Shown here: piece after piece, positions 14,730-21,096 of the stretch
Position numbering within the stretch: position 1 is the first letter of the stretch
Layout: every line of letters starts with the position of its first letter
Virus record (IMG/VR): IMGVR_UViG_3300033993_003435
Coordinates: 1 to 34,550 of that record
Length of the DNA stretch: 34,550 nucleotides
Reading direction: 5' to 3' (one strand)
Origin: a virus
The notes under the pieces: generated by a model
What the model saw: the letters and a program-made list of their open reading frames with translations, nothing else
Told to the model about the DNA's origin: nothing
Database searches by the model: none
Made by a program: the position numbers and the translations under genes

Positions 14730-14906
14730 TTATAGAGCTTCCAAAGCCTTCTTATAGTCATCTCGTTCAATAAGAGCGTGTCCATAAGCTTCAGCAAGTT
14801 CTACCAACTGCTTATCTTTGTACTTGATCTGATCTTCAAGTACTTTAATATGAAGATTCTTCTCTTTTAGAATATATTCGTACTCAGCTTGAATAGGAGT
14901 TGTCAT
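14730..14906 (-). CDS. Small helical protein, 58 aa
   Basis: Encodes MTTPIQAEYEYILKEKNLHI and then an amphipathic, Lys/Glu/Leu-rich sequence ending RDDYKKALEAL. It is predicted to be a single coiled coil. It starts three bases after the 14910-15164 gene. Function unknown. Confidence 0.58.
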   Translation of the reverse strand: MTTPIQAEYEYILKEKNLHIKVLEDQIKYKDKQLVELAEAYGHALIERDDYKKALEAL

Positions 14907-14909
14907 AAG

Positions 14910-15164
14910 CTATTGTGGAAGAGGAGGGCTAATAACAAAGATCTGATTGGTTTCAGTATCCAAAGCCTTAGCAACCCAATCATTTGGATCAGCTTTGAAT
15001 TCTGAGAATTGAGATATAGCCGAAAGAAGAGGTTGATTCCAGCTTACAACACTATCATATTCTTCTTTTGACCACTTCTTAGCATCATCCATCTTAATAG
15101 GAATCATCAATCCTTCTAGGATATCGATGACCTCTTGGTTGTCCCATCCATTACGCTTAAGCAT
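14910..15164 (-). CDS. Hypothetical protein, 84 aa
   Basis: A helical N-terminal part (NQEVIDILEGLMIPIKMDDAKKW) is followed by a beta-like C-terminus (WVAKALDTETNQIFVISPP). No family is recognised. It overlaps the upstream gene by eight bases. Confidence 0.55.
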   Translation of the reverse strand: MLKRNGWDNQEVIDILEGLMIPIKMDDAKKWSKEEYDSVVSWNQPLLSAISQFSEFKADPNDWVAKALDTETNQIFVISPPLPQ

Positions 15165-15366
15165 TGATTGTCTCCTTAACTAGTTCAATAATGTCTGGGT
15201 TATGAATATGAGGTCCAAGATGGTAATCGGAGAAGACAAAGTATTGGTCTCCAGCTGCCGATCGAATCCTATTAACCTTATACCTGCCTTCATAAGCTCC
15301 TTTAAGCTCAACCTTATAGGTAGTTACATCAGCCCTATAAGCATCTGTAATTGTGAATGTACTCAT
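15157..15366 (-). CDS. Hypothetical protein, 69 aa
   Basis: Short beta-rich protein (TYKVELKGAYEGRYKV, DQYFVFSDYHLG) with a terminal helix. No family is recognised. It lies five bases after the membrane protein gene and overlaps the next gene. Confidence 0.55.
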   Translation of the reverse strand: MSTFTITDAYRADVTTYKVELKGAYEGRYKVNRIRSAAGDQYFVFSDYHLGPHIHNPDIIELVKETINA

Positions 15367-15371
15367 ATGTT

Positions 15372-15671
15372 TTATTTTGGTGGTTCTTGTCCTGGTGATC
15401 CGTCAGTTCTCCAATTAATATAGATGCCTTCATTAAAGGCGTCAAGATTAATATAGTTATGAATTAAACTATAATCATGTTTCATCTGAAGGAAGGCTCC
15501 AATAAGCATTATAATAATTGGAACAATAAAGAAGATAGGCCAAACTTTAAGCCACATTCTATTAGCCCATCTAATGAGTTTCATCTTATTATAGATGACA
15601 TGGGCCTGGAAGTAGATCTTAGCCTTCCTCCAATGACCATGGGATAGATAATATAGAAGTTCTTTAATCAT
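15372..15671 (-). CDS. Single-pass membrane protein, 99 aa
   Basis: A basic N-terminal region (HGHWRKAKIYF, NKMKLIRWANRMW) precedes one transmembrane helix, VWPIFFIVPIIIMLIGAFL (about residues 43-61). A hydrophilic C-terminus ends SPGQEPPK. The positive-inside rule suggests a cytoplasmic N-terminus. It overlaps the HD-protein gene by eight bases. Function unknown. Confidence 0.6.
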   Translation of the reverse strand: MIKELLYYLSHGHWRKAKIYFQAHVIYNKMKLIRWANRMWLKVWPIFFIVPIIIMLIGAFLQMKHDYSLIHNYINLDAFNEGIYINWRTDGSPGQEPPK

Positions 15672-16083
15672 TTAGGTACTCCAAACCCTTCTTATACTTC
15701 TCAATCTGTTTCTGAGATGGTGTATCATTCAGGTTATAGGTCATATCGGCAATCTTTACTGCCCTGGCTATAGCATTCTCCTTTACCTTCTTTAGATACT
15801 CTTCATATGAAAGATGATCAAACTTTGTTAGAATCAAGACTGCGTCAACTACCATCTTAGGCATTCCAATCTTCTGAAGATCCATGGAGTTATAATTCGT
15901 ATCTTCAATGACATCATGAAGGTAGGCGGTAGCAATGTACTCAGGCTTCTGCGGCTTAACTAGCCTGGCGACACCATCAACATGCTTAAAGTATGGAGTA
16001 GTACCATCTCTACGGAACTGACCCATATGGGCTATCTGGGCAAAGTTCCTGGCCGTTGCTATAAGATCTAATCCGTCTTTCAT
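15664..16083 (-). CDS. HD-domain protein, (p)ppGpp hydrolase-like
   Basis: The 139-residue protein has the RelA/SpoT hydrolase signature. H19 lies in AHMGQFRRDGTTPYFKHV (with H34), then H56-D57 in YLHDVIEDT, then D113 in VKIADMTYNL. These supply the HD metal-binding set. The length matches stand-alone small alarmone hydrolases (Mesh1/SAH type) rather than bifunctional SpoT. It could remove (p)ppGpp and so keep host translation and replication open during infection. Another nucleotide pyrophosphate could be the substrate. It is co-transcribed with small unknown genes. Confidence 0.8.
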   Translation of the reverse strand: MKDGLDLIATARNFAQIAHMGQFRRDGTTPYFKHVDGVARLVKPQKPEYIATAYLHDVIEDTNYNSMDLQKIGMPKMVVDAVLILTKFDHLSYEEYLKKVKENAIARAVKIADMTYNLNDTPSQKQIEKYKKGLEYLND

Positions 16084-16121
16084 ATTACCATAATAGATTC
16101 CAGAAGAAGGAATGACAAGCT

Positions 16122-16289
16122 TTATTTCTCTATCAAAGTAAGCTCAGAGGCCGATCGATACATCTTCGAAGGCTGAATAGGTATGAGCTGAATAAGCGGA
16201 TCATCCGGTCGATCAGAATCATTAATTGTATCCAATACAATATAATCCCAACCATCATACTCTACCCTATCTCCTCTTTTGAATTTCAT
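16122..16289 (-). CDS. Small hypothetical protein, 55 aa
   Basis: Encodes MKFKRGDRVEYDGWDYIVLD and ends with YRSASELTLIEK. The opening (K-x-G-D-x-V-x-Y-x-G) resembles a small SH3/KOW-like barrel. The ATG is four bases after the upstream stop. It sits in a tight gene run, which supports translation. Confidence 0.58.
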   Translation of the reverse strand: MKFKRGDRVEYDGWDYIVLDTINDSDRPDDPLIQLIPIQPSKMYRSASELTLIEK

Positions 16290-16293
16290 ATTA

Positions 16294-16620
16294 TTAATAG
16301 TATTTTAATTGTACAGGCTTATTTGTGCAATCTAAAAACTCATTATTTTTAAATTCTACACACTTATATGTCCCTATTTCTTCAAGATAGAGTTTATCGC
16401 CCAATGTCATGGGGTTAACATATCTTTTACCGTCTTTTGTAATGGGTGAATGGTTACAGATAAATCCAAGCTCACATGCTGCTTTGAGCAAGGATTTATC
16501 TTTACCTGTTCTTGATACTTTCTTTTGAGCTCGCTCTATAATCTTATGCGCTTTTTTAAAAGACCGTTCCAGGTCCTTAGCTTTTACAGCAACGTCTTTA
16601 AGAATATATTGCTTGGCCAT
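16294..16620 (-). CDS. Hypothetical protein, 108 aa
   Basis: A basic helical half (VAVKAKDLERSFKKAHKIIERAQKK is the longest helix, at about residues 10-34) is followed by a beta-like half. The latter contains FICNHSPITKDGKRYVNPM and YLEEIGTYKCVEFK. No family is recognised. Confidence 0.55.
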   Translation of the reverse strand: MAKQYILKDVAVKAKDLERSFKKAHKIIERAQKKVSRTGKDKSLLKAACELGFICNHSPITKDGKRYVNPMTLGDKLYLEEIGTYKCVEFKNNEFLDCTNKPVQLKYY

Positions 16621-16628
16621 ATTAGATA

Positions 16629-16787
16629 TTAATCTTCTGGATCAATTAGCTCTTTAATCTCTTCGTTAATCCTCTTGATTTCTTCGTTAAATCCCTTTGC
16701 AGCTGCCTTTTTACGGAGCTTCATGTCCTCGAGCTCTGTACAGAGTTGAAAAACGCGTGCTTCTTTTGTTGTGTTTGTTTGTGTCAT
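16629..16787 (-). CDS. Small coiled-coil protein, 52 aa
   Basis: Encodes MTQTNTTKEARVFQLCTELE followed by a basic then acidic helix ending IKELIDPED. A single charged helix is predicted. Function unknown. It fits between flanking genes with short gaps. Confidence 0.5.
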   Translation of the reverse strand: MTQTNTTKEARVFQLCTELEDMKLRKKAAAKGFNEEIKRINEEIKELIDPED

Positions 16788-16802
16788 AAATTCTTGAATA
16801 TA

Positions 16803-16925
16803 TTAATAGCTTAGCCACAGGCATTCAAGTATAAAAATTATAAAACATACACATATTGTAATCATGATTATACGGTCGTGGTTCCAAAAATTTAACCAAG
16901 CTCGGTATAATTGATTTTTGTTCAT
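16803..16925 (-). CDS. Very small membrane protein, 40 aa
   Basis: The ATG at 16925 follows the homing-endonuclease TGA by one base (TGATATG), a coupling junction. The protein has a polar N-terminus (MNKNQLYRAWLNFWNHDR) and one transmembrane helix, IIMITICVCFIIFILECLWL. No family is recognised. Confidence 0.5.
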   Translation of the reverse strand: MNKNQLYRAWLNFWNHDRIIMITICVCFIIFILECLWLSY

Positions 16926-16926
16926 A

Positions 16927-17691
16927 TCATGTTAAAGTACCTATTGAGGCTTGAGACTGTCTCTCATTTAATATTCTTTTATAGATGGTTTTAAGCACCG
17001 GCGCCGTATTAAAATCTAACCAAAGCATCTTATACCCTTTATCGTCGCAGTATTTTTCTAACGCCAGTTGCTTATAAGGTATAGTTCTATTATAAGGGTG
17101 CTCTGATTGTATATTCCACTTTTGCTTTACCTCGACAATGCACGTTTTACTATCTATCCTACAAATAAAATCAGGATTAAATGTTCGATGTGACCCGTCT
17201 TCCCAATAATTTAAAATACTTATAAATCGCTCAATACGATTCGCACCTAATTCATCAATGAGATATACAATACCAGCTTTTTCTAAATTTGAATCAACAT
17301 CTATTACCACATCTTTATAATTAAATGTTTCTCTTAATGTAGAGAAATTACCGTGCTCTTTGAGATAATTTTGCCTATTAATAGAACGTAAATAGCTCGC
17401 ACATACCTTACTACATGTCTTTTTTTCGTAACCAGCTTGTGCTATAAAAGTATCACCACACGTTACACAAACACAATCGATGTACGTCCTTGGCCTATAT
17501 CCCGGTGATCCTGGAATATTTCGCTTTCTACCTTTGAGGGACCGAGAGATTTTTAATTTTGTTGCTTCTGAGCGCACTCCCCTGTTATTAGCGCAATTGC
17601 GCGAACAATATAATAAAGGTTTTGTTTTACGAACAACCCTATCCTTACGCCAATCATCAACTATTTCTTCTTTACAAGTTATACATTTCAT
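16927..17691 (-). CDS. Homing endonuclease: zinc fingers + NUMOD3 + PD-(D/E)XK
   Basis: 254 residues. Two Cys4 knuckles are visible (C3/C6/C29/C33 and C75/C78/C93/C97). A NUMOD3-like DNA-binding stretch, SEATKLKISRSLKGRK (41-56), lies between them. The C-terminal nuclease has P173-D174 (FNPDF) and E187-V-K189 (IVEVKQ), a PD-(D/E)XK site. The gene lies directly downstream of the intron-split tRNA-Asn. That suggests a free-standing endonuclease that spreads this locus or the intron, although it is not inside the intron. A late-type box ACTAAATA lies 18 bases before the ATG. A sibling enzyme lies at 22905-23651, also beside tRNAs. Confidence 0.8.
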   Translation of the reverse strand: MKCITCKEEIVDDWRKDRVVRKTKPLLYCSRNCANNRGVRSEATKLKISRSLKGRKRNIPGSPGYRPRTYIDCVCVTCGDTFIAQAGYEKKTCSKVCASYLRSINRQNYLKEHGNFSTLRETFNYKDVVIDVDSNLEKAGIVYLIDELGANRIERFISILNYWEDGSHRTFNPDFICRIDSKTCIVEVKQKWNIQSEHPYNRTIPYKQLALEKYCDDKGYKMLWLDFNTAPVLKTIYKRILNERQSQASIGTLT

Positions 17692-17709
17692 AAGATTTGA
17701 ACCTATAAT

Positions 17710-17717
17710 TATTTAGT
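17710..17717 (-). promoter_or_regulatory. Late-type box ACTAAATA for the homing endonuclease
   Basis: ACTAAATA is preceded by CTAGAG and lies 18 bases before the ATG of the 16927-17691 gene. The second homing endonuclease has the same box (23658-23665) preceded by CTAG. Late expression of homing endonucleases is known from T4 (I-TevI). Confidence 0.5.
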
Positions 17718-17740
17718 CTCTAGGTTCGAGTCCTAAAGAG

Positions 17741-17995
17741 CTCCGGGGGCAGGATTTGAACCTGCGACCAATCGGTTACATCTACCCTTAAGTTTTAATT
17801 CCTTAAGGAATGGACTTTGTCTTCATCCTGTTAGGATGTGTCGTGTAAAGTCTCTACACTTGCCCGGTCTTTCGACCTGCTAGCTCGGCGTTAGCATTTC
17901 AGCTTTCACCGACTTAGCGACATTTTTCAATCAACATTACTGCTGAAAGCTGCAACTTAATACAGCCGACCGCTCTACCGCTGAGCTACCCCGGA
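17741..17995 (-). tRNA. tRNA-Asn (GUU), interrupted by a group I intron
   Basis: Exon 1 is 17962-17995 and exon 2 is 17741-17778. Joined, they give acceptor TCCGGGG/CCCCGGA, anticodon stem GTCGG/CCGAT and the standard tRNA-Asn loop CTGTTAA (anticodon GTT). The T-arm is GCAGG/TTCAAAT/CCTGC and the discriminator is G. The intron sits between anticodon positions 35 and 36. CCA is not encoded. Confidence 0.9.
17779..17961 (-). ncRNA. Group I self-splicing intron in the anticodon loop of tRNA-Asn (183 nt)
   Basis: The exon ends in U and the intron ends in G, as required. P1: exon GGCTGT pairs with the internal guide GCAGCT, giving the splice-site U-G wobble; the bases before the guide (GTT) can form P10 with exon 2 (AAC). 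P3: TGTCG/CGACA. P4: TGCTA/TAGCA. P6-like: GGTC-GAAA-GACC. The R element is GTGTAGAGACTTTACACG and the S element AAGACAAAGTCC, which give P7 (GACTTT/AAAGTC). P8: CATCC-TAACA-GGATG. P9: ATTCC-TTAA-GGAAT. At 183 nt it is among the most compact possible and carries no ORF. Confidence 0.9.
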
Positions 17996-18047
17996 TCGGT
18001 AATTATATTAATCTCTAAAAGAAAATATGCAATAAAATTTTAAAAAA

Positions 18048-18142
18048 TGGAAGTGGGTATGGGAATCGAACCCATGCTCGTCCCTCATCTAGGGAACACA
18101 GATTATAAGTCTGTCGGTGCTATCCAGTTACACTAACCCACC
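18048..18142 (-). tRNA. tRNA with UAU anticodon and long variable arm
   Basis: Acceptor GGTGGGT/ACCCACT and anticodon stem ACAGA/TCTGT, with loop CTTATAA (TAT, formally Ile AUA). A long variable arm has stem TCCC/GGGA. The T-arm is ATGGG/TTCGATT/CCCAT and CCA is encoded. A class II variable arm and U73 do not fit a normal tRNA-Ile, so the charged amino acid is uncertain. Confidence 0.8.
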
Positions 18143-18213
18143 GCAATTGTTTAGCATCCTCCTTTTGTTGAGTTAGTTGCATGAATCATTATTCACGTAA
18201 TATATATACAGTC

Positions 18214-18504
18214 TTATGAAGATGCAAGCATCTTAAGCGACTTAAATTCGTTTTTAAAAAACAACTGACCAACAATTGTCAGTCTTTGCTTAAGCAGAGG
18301 CATAAAGGTAATAACATCACCGTTCTCAAGTGCTTGAATAATATCGCGGATATAATCACGATCACTCTCGTAGTGCTGACGAATTTTCTCGTTATTGTCT
18401 AGCATAGAAGATAGCATTCGCTCGAGAGAAGCTTTCTTATATTGAATTAATCTCTGACCAAACGTAATTGAGAGATCAATTTCTGCTATTTCTCTGTCAG
18501 TCAT
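18214..18504 (-). CDS. Helical hypothetical protein, 96 aa
   Basis: Predicted almost wholly helical, with a long central coiled coil (ASLERMLSSMLDNNEKIRQHY, about residues 25-45) and a C-terminal LLKQRLTIVGQLFFKNEF. No family is recognised. It is the first gene after the tRNA region. AAAGGAG lies about 16 bases upstream, further than usual for a ribosome-binding site. The 71 bases downstream, before the UAU tRNA, hold no gene. Confidence 0.58.
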   Translation of the reverse strand: MTDREIAEIDLSITFGQRLIQYKKASLERMLSSMLDNNEKIRQHYESDRDYIRDIIQALENGDVITFMPLLKQRLTIVGQLFFKNEFKSLKMLASS

Positions 18505-18542
18505 AAAAAGAGAATATACTCCTTTAAAGGAAGATGCAAGAT

Positions 18543-19289
18543 TTATATCTCAACAATATTACCAGAAGCCGGTACACGATCAACTAGCACGATCCTTCGA
18601 CCGCTATCTCCCTTTGTCGGGCTTTTACCTAGAATCAACGGGTTACCGTCTTTATCTTTTAAATCCGGTTCATATGGTTGATCTTCTCTACGCTTTCTTA
18701 GTCTTAAAAAGATTGAATGTCCTTTCGCATATTGATCAATATCTGTAAACACACCGTTGAGATTTAATTGATTGCTCTTAAAGGATCCAACAACATCCAT
18801 AGGACCAATATACATGTAATCAACCGGTCCACCCATAGCTGGTGTTCCTTTTAAAACAGTGAGAGTATCTTTTTCATTCAGACGACCATATACATCTGGA
18901 ATTAAATCACCTCTCTTAAACCCTTGCTTTTTATACCAAGCATTAGCGTTATTTAAAAATCTTTTAGTTATATCAGGTATTAAAGTCTGTAAGCCGACAA
19001 GACCACCTCCTCCTACGCTCGGTGCTGCAGATACACCGCTCTCGGTACCTCCTTTGAGGCTAACGTTAATACGCTTTTTACCCGAACCAATTGTAAGAAT
19101 TACATCTGTGTATGGTTCAGTGCCTAGTTCATTAATGCCTTCCATCTTCTCTGCAGAAGATACGTTCTTTATTTGATTAACAGAAATAGGCCCTTTTTTA
19201 GCATATCTGTTAATAGCATCAATGACTCCACGTTCTTGACGCTCAGCTCCGACGCCGCCTTCAATGAGAAATGTTTTAAATGATACCAT
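18543..19289 (-). CDS. Capsid-targeted protein, possible PD-(D/E)XK-like nuclease fold
   Basis: ATG 19289 is chosen. It removes the overlap with the upstream gene, places a late-like box (AATAAGTA) five bases before the start, and gives MVSFKTFLIEGGVGAE, a good capsid-targeting leader with an L-I-E/G cleavage site. The 248-residue body contains TDVILTIGSGKKRINVSLKGG (quoted region about residues 55-75). Its D...S-L-K arrangement resembles the core of PD-(D/E)XK enzymes, with Ser in place of the Glu. A glycine-rich loop follows (SVGGGGLVGLQ). The C-terminus is basic and ends RRIVLVDRVPASGNIVEI. Packaging into the head is a fair inference. Nuclease activity is only a suggestion. Confidence 0.62.
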   Translation of the reverse strand: MVSFKTFLIEGGVGAERQERGVIDAINRYAKKGPISVNQIKNVSSAEKMEGINELGTEPYTDVILTIGSGKKRINVSLKGGTESGVSAAPSVGGGGLVGLQTLIPDITKRFLNNANAWYKKQGFKRGDLIPDVYGRLNEKDTLTVLKGTPAMGGPVDYMYIGPMDVVGSFKSNQLNLNGVFTDIDQYAKGHSIFLRLRKRREDQPYEPDLKDKDGNPLILGKSPTKGDSGRRIVLVDRVPASGNIVEI

Positions 19290-19294
19290 AAATG

Positions 19295-19302
19295 TACTTA
19301 TT
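19295..19302 (-). promoter_or_regulatory. Variant late promoter box AATAAGTA
   Basis: AATAAGTA, then CATTT, then the ATG at 19289. It has one mismatch to the consensus TAAATA but the same five-base spacing. It lies in the 16-base gap after the 19306-20145 gene. Confidence 0.42.
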
Positions 19303-19305
19303 GTT

Positions 19306-20145
19306 TTAAAACCCTTCTTCAGGAATTGCAACATCTTTTTGTGGTCGTTGGTTTAATTTTTGGTAATAGTGTTGAAGAGCTAACTTAAATTTTCTATATT
19401 GTTTTCTGAATTCAGGCTTTTCTTTAATACGAAAGAGAGTACGAATAAAGTCTTCCTGATACTTCAAATAACTCGGGAGAGGGAAATCTTTAGGTAGATT
19501 AGATGACCTTATAAAGGTATCAAGTAATCGGAGAAAACCGATACGCTGCTTTTCCCAAAACTTCTTATTATCACCTCGTTTCAAATGCTGAAGAATGAGA
19601 CTGTATTGACGCTGAAGTTCTTCAGTAATTGAAGCGAGTTGTATTGGAAATTCGTTCGGTGATGTATAATAACCCTGCTTACTTCTTATAGAAACTTGAC
19701 CGGTAGGGAGGGTTCTCTGATTAGTAGCACGTATGTCTTGAGGCCTTAGTTTCTTATAGTGCTGTCTGGCGTGAAGGACTTCATGTAATATTGTATTACG
19801 CTGTTCGTTAGGTGATAAATTACTGAAATAGTTATAAAAGAGAATTACAGAATTCGTGCTCTCTCTATATCCCGCTGCAGCAGACGCCTTTTGACCGAAG
19901 CTTACCTCTACATGAAGCTTTTTTTCTTTTCTATCTACCTGGTCTATATAGGTAACCGTCCCGAGAAAGAAAGTACCATCTCCCTGTAGTTTTTTTCTAT
20001 AAACAGCTTCAGGTGATTTACCTTGCAGCTTATCATCATTAAAATAAAGCTGATATCTATCGAAGATATCCTCGATTTGCTTTCTTTCTTTTGATGTAAC
20101 GCTGTAAGTCTTCTCCGTTACAAATTTTTTAAACGGAACAAGCAT
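19306..20145 (-). CDS. Capsid-targeted zinc metallopeptidase-like protein (HExxH)
   Basis: 279 residues. It opens MLVPFKKFVTEKTYSV, which matches the F-K-x-F-x-x-E leader (likely cleavage after Glu11). A central domain has H121-E122-V-L-H125 (NTILHEVLHARQHY), a gluzincin-type motif; E165 in SPNEFPIQLA could be the third zinc ligand. The C-terminal third is long, helical and basic (FRKQYRKFKLALQHYYQ). This architecture (head leader plus protease-like core plus basic tail) suggests a protein packed with the DNA and delivered into the host. An AGGAG Shine-Dalgarno lies nine bases before the ATG, and bS21 is immediately upstream. Protease activity is inferred from the motif only. Confidence 0.68.
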   Translation of the reverse strand: MLVPFKKFVTEKTYSVTSKERKQIEDIFDRYQLYFNDDKLQGKSPEAVYRKKLQGDGTFFLGTVTYIDQVDRKEKKLHVEVSFGQKASAAAGYRESTNSVILFYNYFSNLSPNEQRNTILHEVLHARQHYKKLRPQDIRATNQRTLPTGQVSIRSKQGYYTSPNEFPIQLASITEELQRQYSLILQHLKRGDNKKFWEKQRIGFLRLLDTFIRSSNLPKDFPLPSYLKYQEDFIRTLFRIKEKPEFRKQYRKFKLALQHYYQKLNQRPQKDVAIPEEGF

Positions 20146-20150
20146 ACGTA

Positions 20151-20351
20151 TTATCTCCTACGCTTATATTTACGGTCCTGAGCCTTTTGTTTACGTTTCT
20201 TCTTTTGGGCCTTTGTCTCAAAGGAACGACGATTTTTTACCTCTTCGAGGATATTACCAGCGTCGAGCTTTGTTTTAAGTCTCTTAAGAGCACGATCTAT
20301 ATCCTCTCCTTGATAAACCTTTATAGAGTAAAGCCCGCCTCGTCTAATCAC
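20151..20351 (-). CDS. rpsU: Ribosomal protein bS21 homologue
   Basis: The body (SIKVYQGEDIDRALKRLKTK, then a helical GNILEEVKNRRSFETKAQ and a Lys/Arg-rich tail KKKRKQKAQDRKYKRRR) matches bS21 in order and length. bS21 sits on the small subunit near the 3' end of 16S rRNA and affects mRNA selection. I choose the GTG at 20351 because it overlaps the TGA of a 27-residue upstream ORF (GTGA). An upstream TTG at 20372 is the alternative. No Shine-Dalgarno is visible, so translation probably depends on coupling. A perfect TATAAATA box precedes the pair, pointing to late expression. Phage bS21 copies are known from other large phages; replacement of host bS21 is the usual inference. Confidence 0.85.
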   Translation of the reverse strand: MIRRGGLYSIKVYQGEDIDRALKRLKTKLDAGNILEEVKNRRSFETKAQKKKRKQKAQDRKYKRRR

Positions 20352-20431
20352 AGGAAAAATATTATGTTGCAAGCAGTTAGAAATATTTCTAAACCGCTAA
20401 TTTGGTTAATAAAAGAGTGAACACCGTTCAT
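20348..20431 (-). CDS. 27-aa leader ORF coupled to bS21
   Basis: Encodes MNGVHSFINQISGLEIFLTA and ends CNIIFFL. The TGA overlaps the bS21 GTG by one frame step (GTGA). The ATG is nine bases after TATAAATA. The ORF contains the 16-bp palindrome (20377-20392). It could be a regulatory leader peptide whose translation opens the bS21 start, or simply a small hydrophobic protein. Confidence 0.5.
   Translation of the reverse strand: MNGVHSFINQISGLEIFLTACNIIFFL
20377..20392. repeat. 16-bp perfect palindrome upstream of bS21
   Basis: The half-site is TTAGAAAT. It lies inside the leader ORF, 25 bases before the bS21 GTG. It could be a repressor operator or, in RNA, a short hairpin that blocks the bS21 start until the leader is translated. 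It is AT-rich, so chance cannot be excluded. Confidence 0.45.
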
Positions 20432-20440
20432 ATGTTCGAA

Positions 20441-20448
20441 TATTTATA
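20441..20448 (-). promoter_or_regulatory. Perfect T4 late promoter box TATAAATA for the bS21 unit
   Basis: This is an exact match to the T4 late consensus, nine bases before the leader ORF ATG. It lies in a 43-base gap after the 20475-20672 gene. It suggests that bS21 is made late in infection. Confidence 0.68.
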
Positions 20449-20474
20449 TAATAAATACCTTCTATTTACAATAA

Positions 20475-20672
20475 TTATTCTATTGGCTTTTTCCAAAGAA
20501 GGTAACCTGCTCTTTCGTCATAATCAAGAGATAACGACATGAACTTTTGATAAAGAGACCAGGAAGGCATAGCAATAAGATGACGAGTCACTGTATTCCA
20601 ATCTGTCCAACAGACTATTCGCCAACAAAAATCACCAAGATAGTAAAATATATACGCTAAAAGTCTATTCAT
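20475..20672 (-). CDS. Small hydrophobic/aromatic protein, 65 aa
   Basis: Begins MNRLLAYIFYYLGDFCWRIV, a likely amphipathic or membrane-embedded helix, followed by a Trp/Tyr-rich stretch (MPSWSLYQKFMSLSLDYDE). No family is recognised. It may associate with the inner membrane. Confidence 0.55.
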   Translation of the reverse strand: MNRLLAYIFYYLGDFCWRIVCWTDWNTVTRHLIAMPSWSLYQKFMSLSLDYDERAGYLLWKKPIE

Positions 20673-20690
20673 ACAGATATATAATCATTT

Positions 20691-20921
20691 CTACCTCTTC
20701 TTTTTACGAACAAAGATATTAACTTTCGCAGACTTCATATCCTTCTCTGCAATAATAAAGCGAAACGGTCTACCTTCATACTTGTTATTCTCTCTGATGA
20801 GAGCACGACGTAGAATACCTTCACGCTCTTCATACGTACACTCCTTAATAAAAGGAACAGTAATAGTATACATTTCTTCGTTTTTTGGCTTAGACTTTGC
20901 TTTGATAGGTGCTTTAGGCAT
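20691..20921 (-). CDS. Basic hypothetical protein, 76 aa
   Basis: A basic N-terminus (MPKAPIKAKSKPKNEE) and C-terminus (VNIFVRKKKR) flank a likely alpha/beta core (MYTITVPFIKECTYEEREGI). An AGGA Shine-Dalgarno sits next to the ATG. No family is recognised; nucleic-acid binding is possible. Confidence 0.57.
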   Translation of the reverse strand: MPKAPIKAKSKPKNEEMYTITVPFIKECTYEEREGILRRALIRENNKYEGRPFRFIIAEKDMKSAKVNIFVRKKKR

Positions 20922-20938
20922 TCCTATAGTATAAAGAG

Positions 20939-21079
20939 CTATTTAAATTTAACAAGAATAAACTTCCATAATTTCTGTACTGCGAGAAATGTAAAGAAGA
21001 TCGTCCAGTATAAAGCACCAGTCGCTAGAAAAGGCAAAAGAATTAATGCAAAAAAAATACCTTCTTCAGCGGTAAGCAT
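20939..21079 (-). CDS. Small membrane protein, 46 aa
   Basis: Encodes MLTAEEGIFFALILLPFLAT followed by a second hydrophobic stretch and a basic end (KLWKFILVKFK). One or two transmembrane helices are predicted. It fills the gap between genes and overlaps neither. Function unknown. Confidence 0.52.
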   Translation of the reverse strand: MLTAEEGIFFALILLPFLATGALYWTIFFTFLAVQKLWKFILVKFK

Positions 21080-21096
21080 AAAGATATTTAATATTT

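Noticed and set aside
18143-18170. AAAGGAGG followed by ATG just upstream of the UAU tRNA
   Set aside because: The frame closes after a few codons inside the tRNA; taken as chance.
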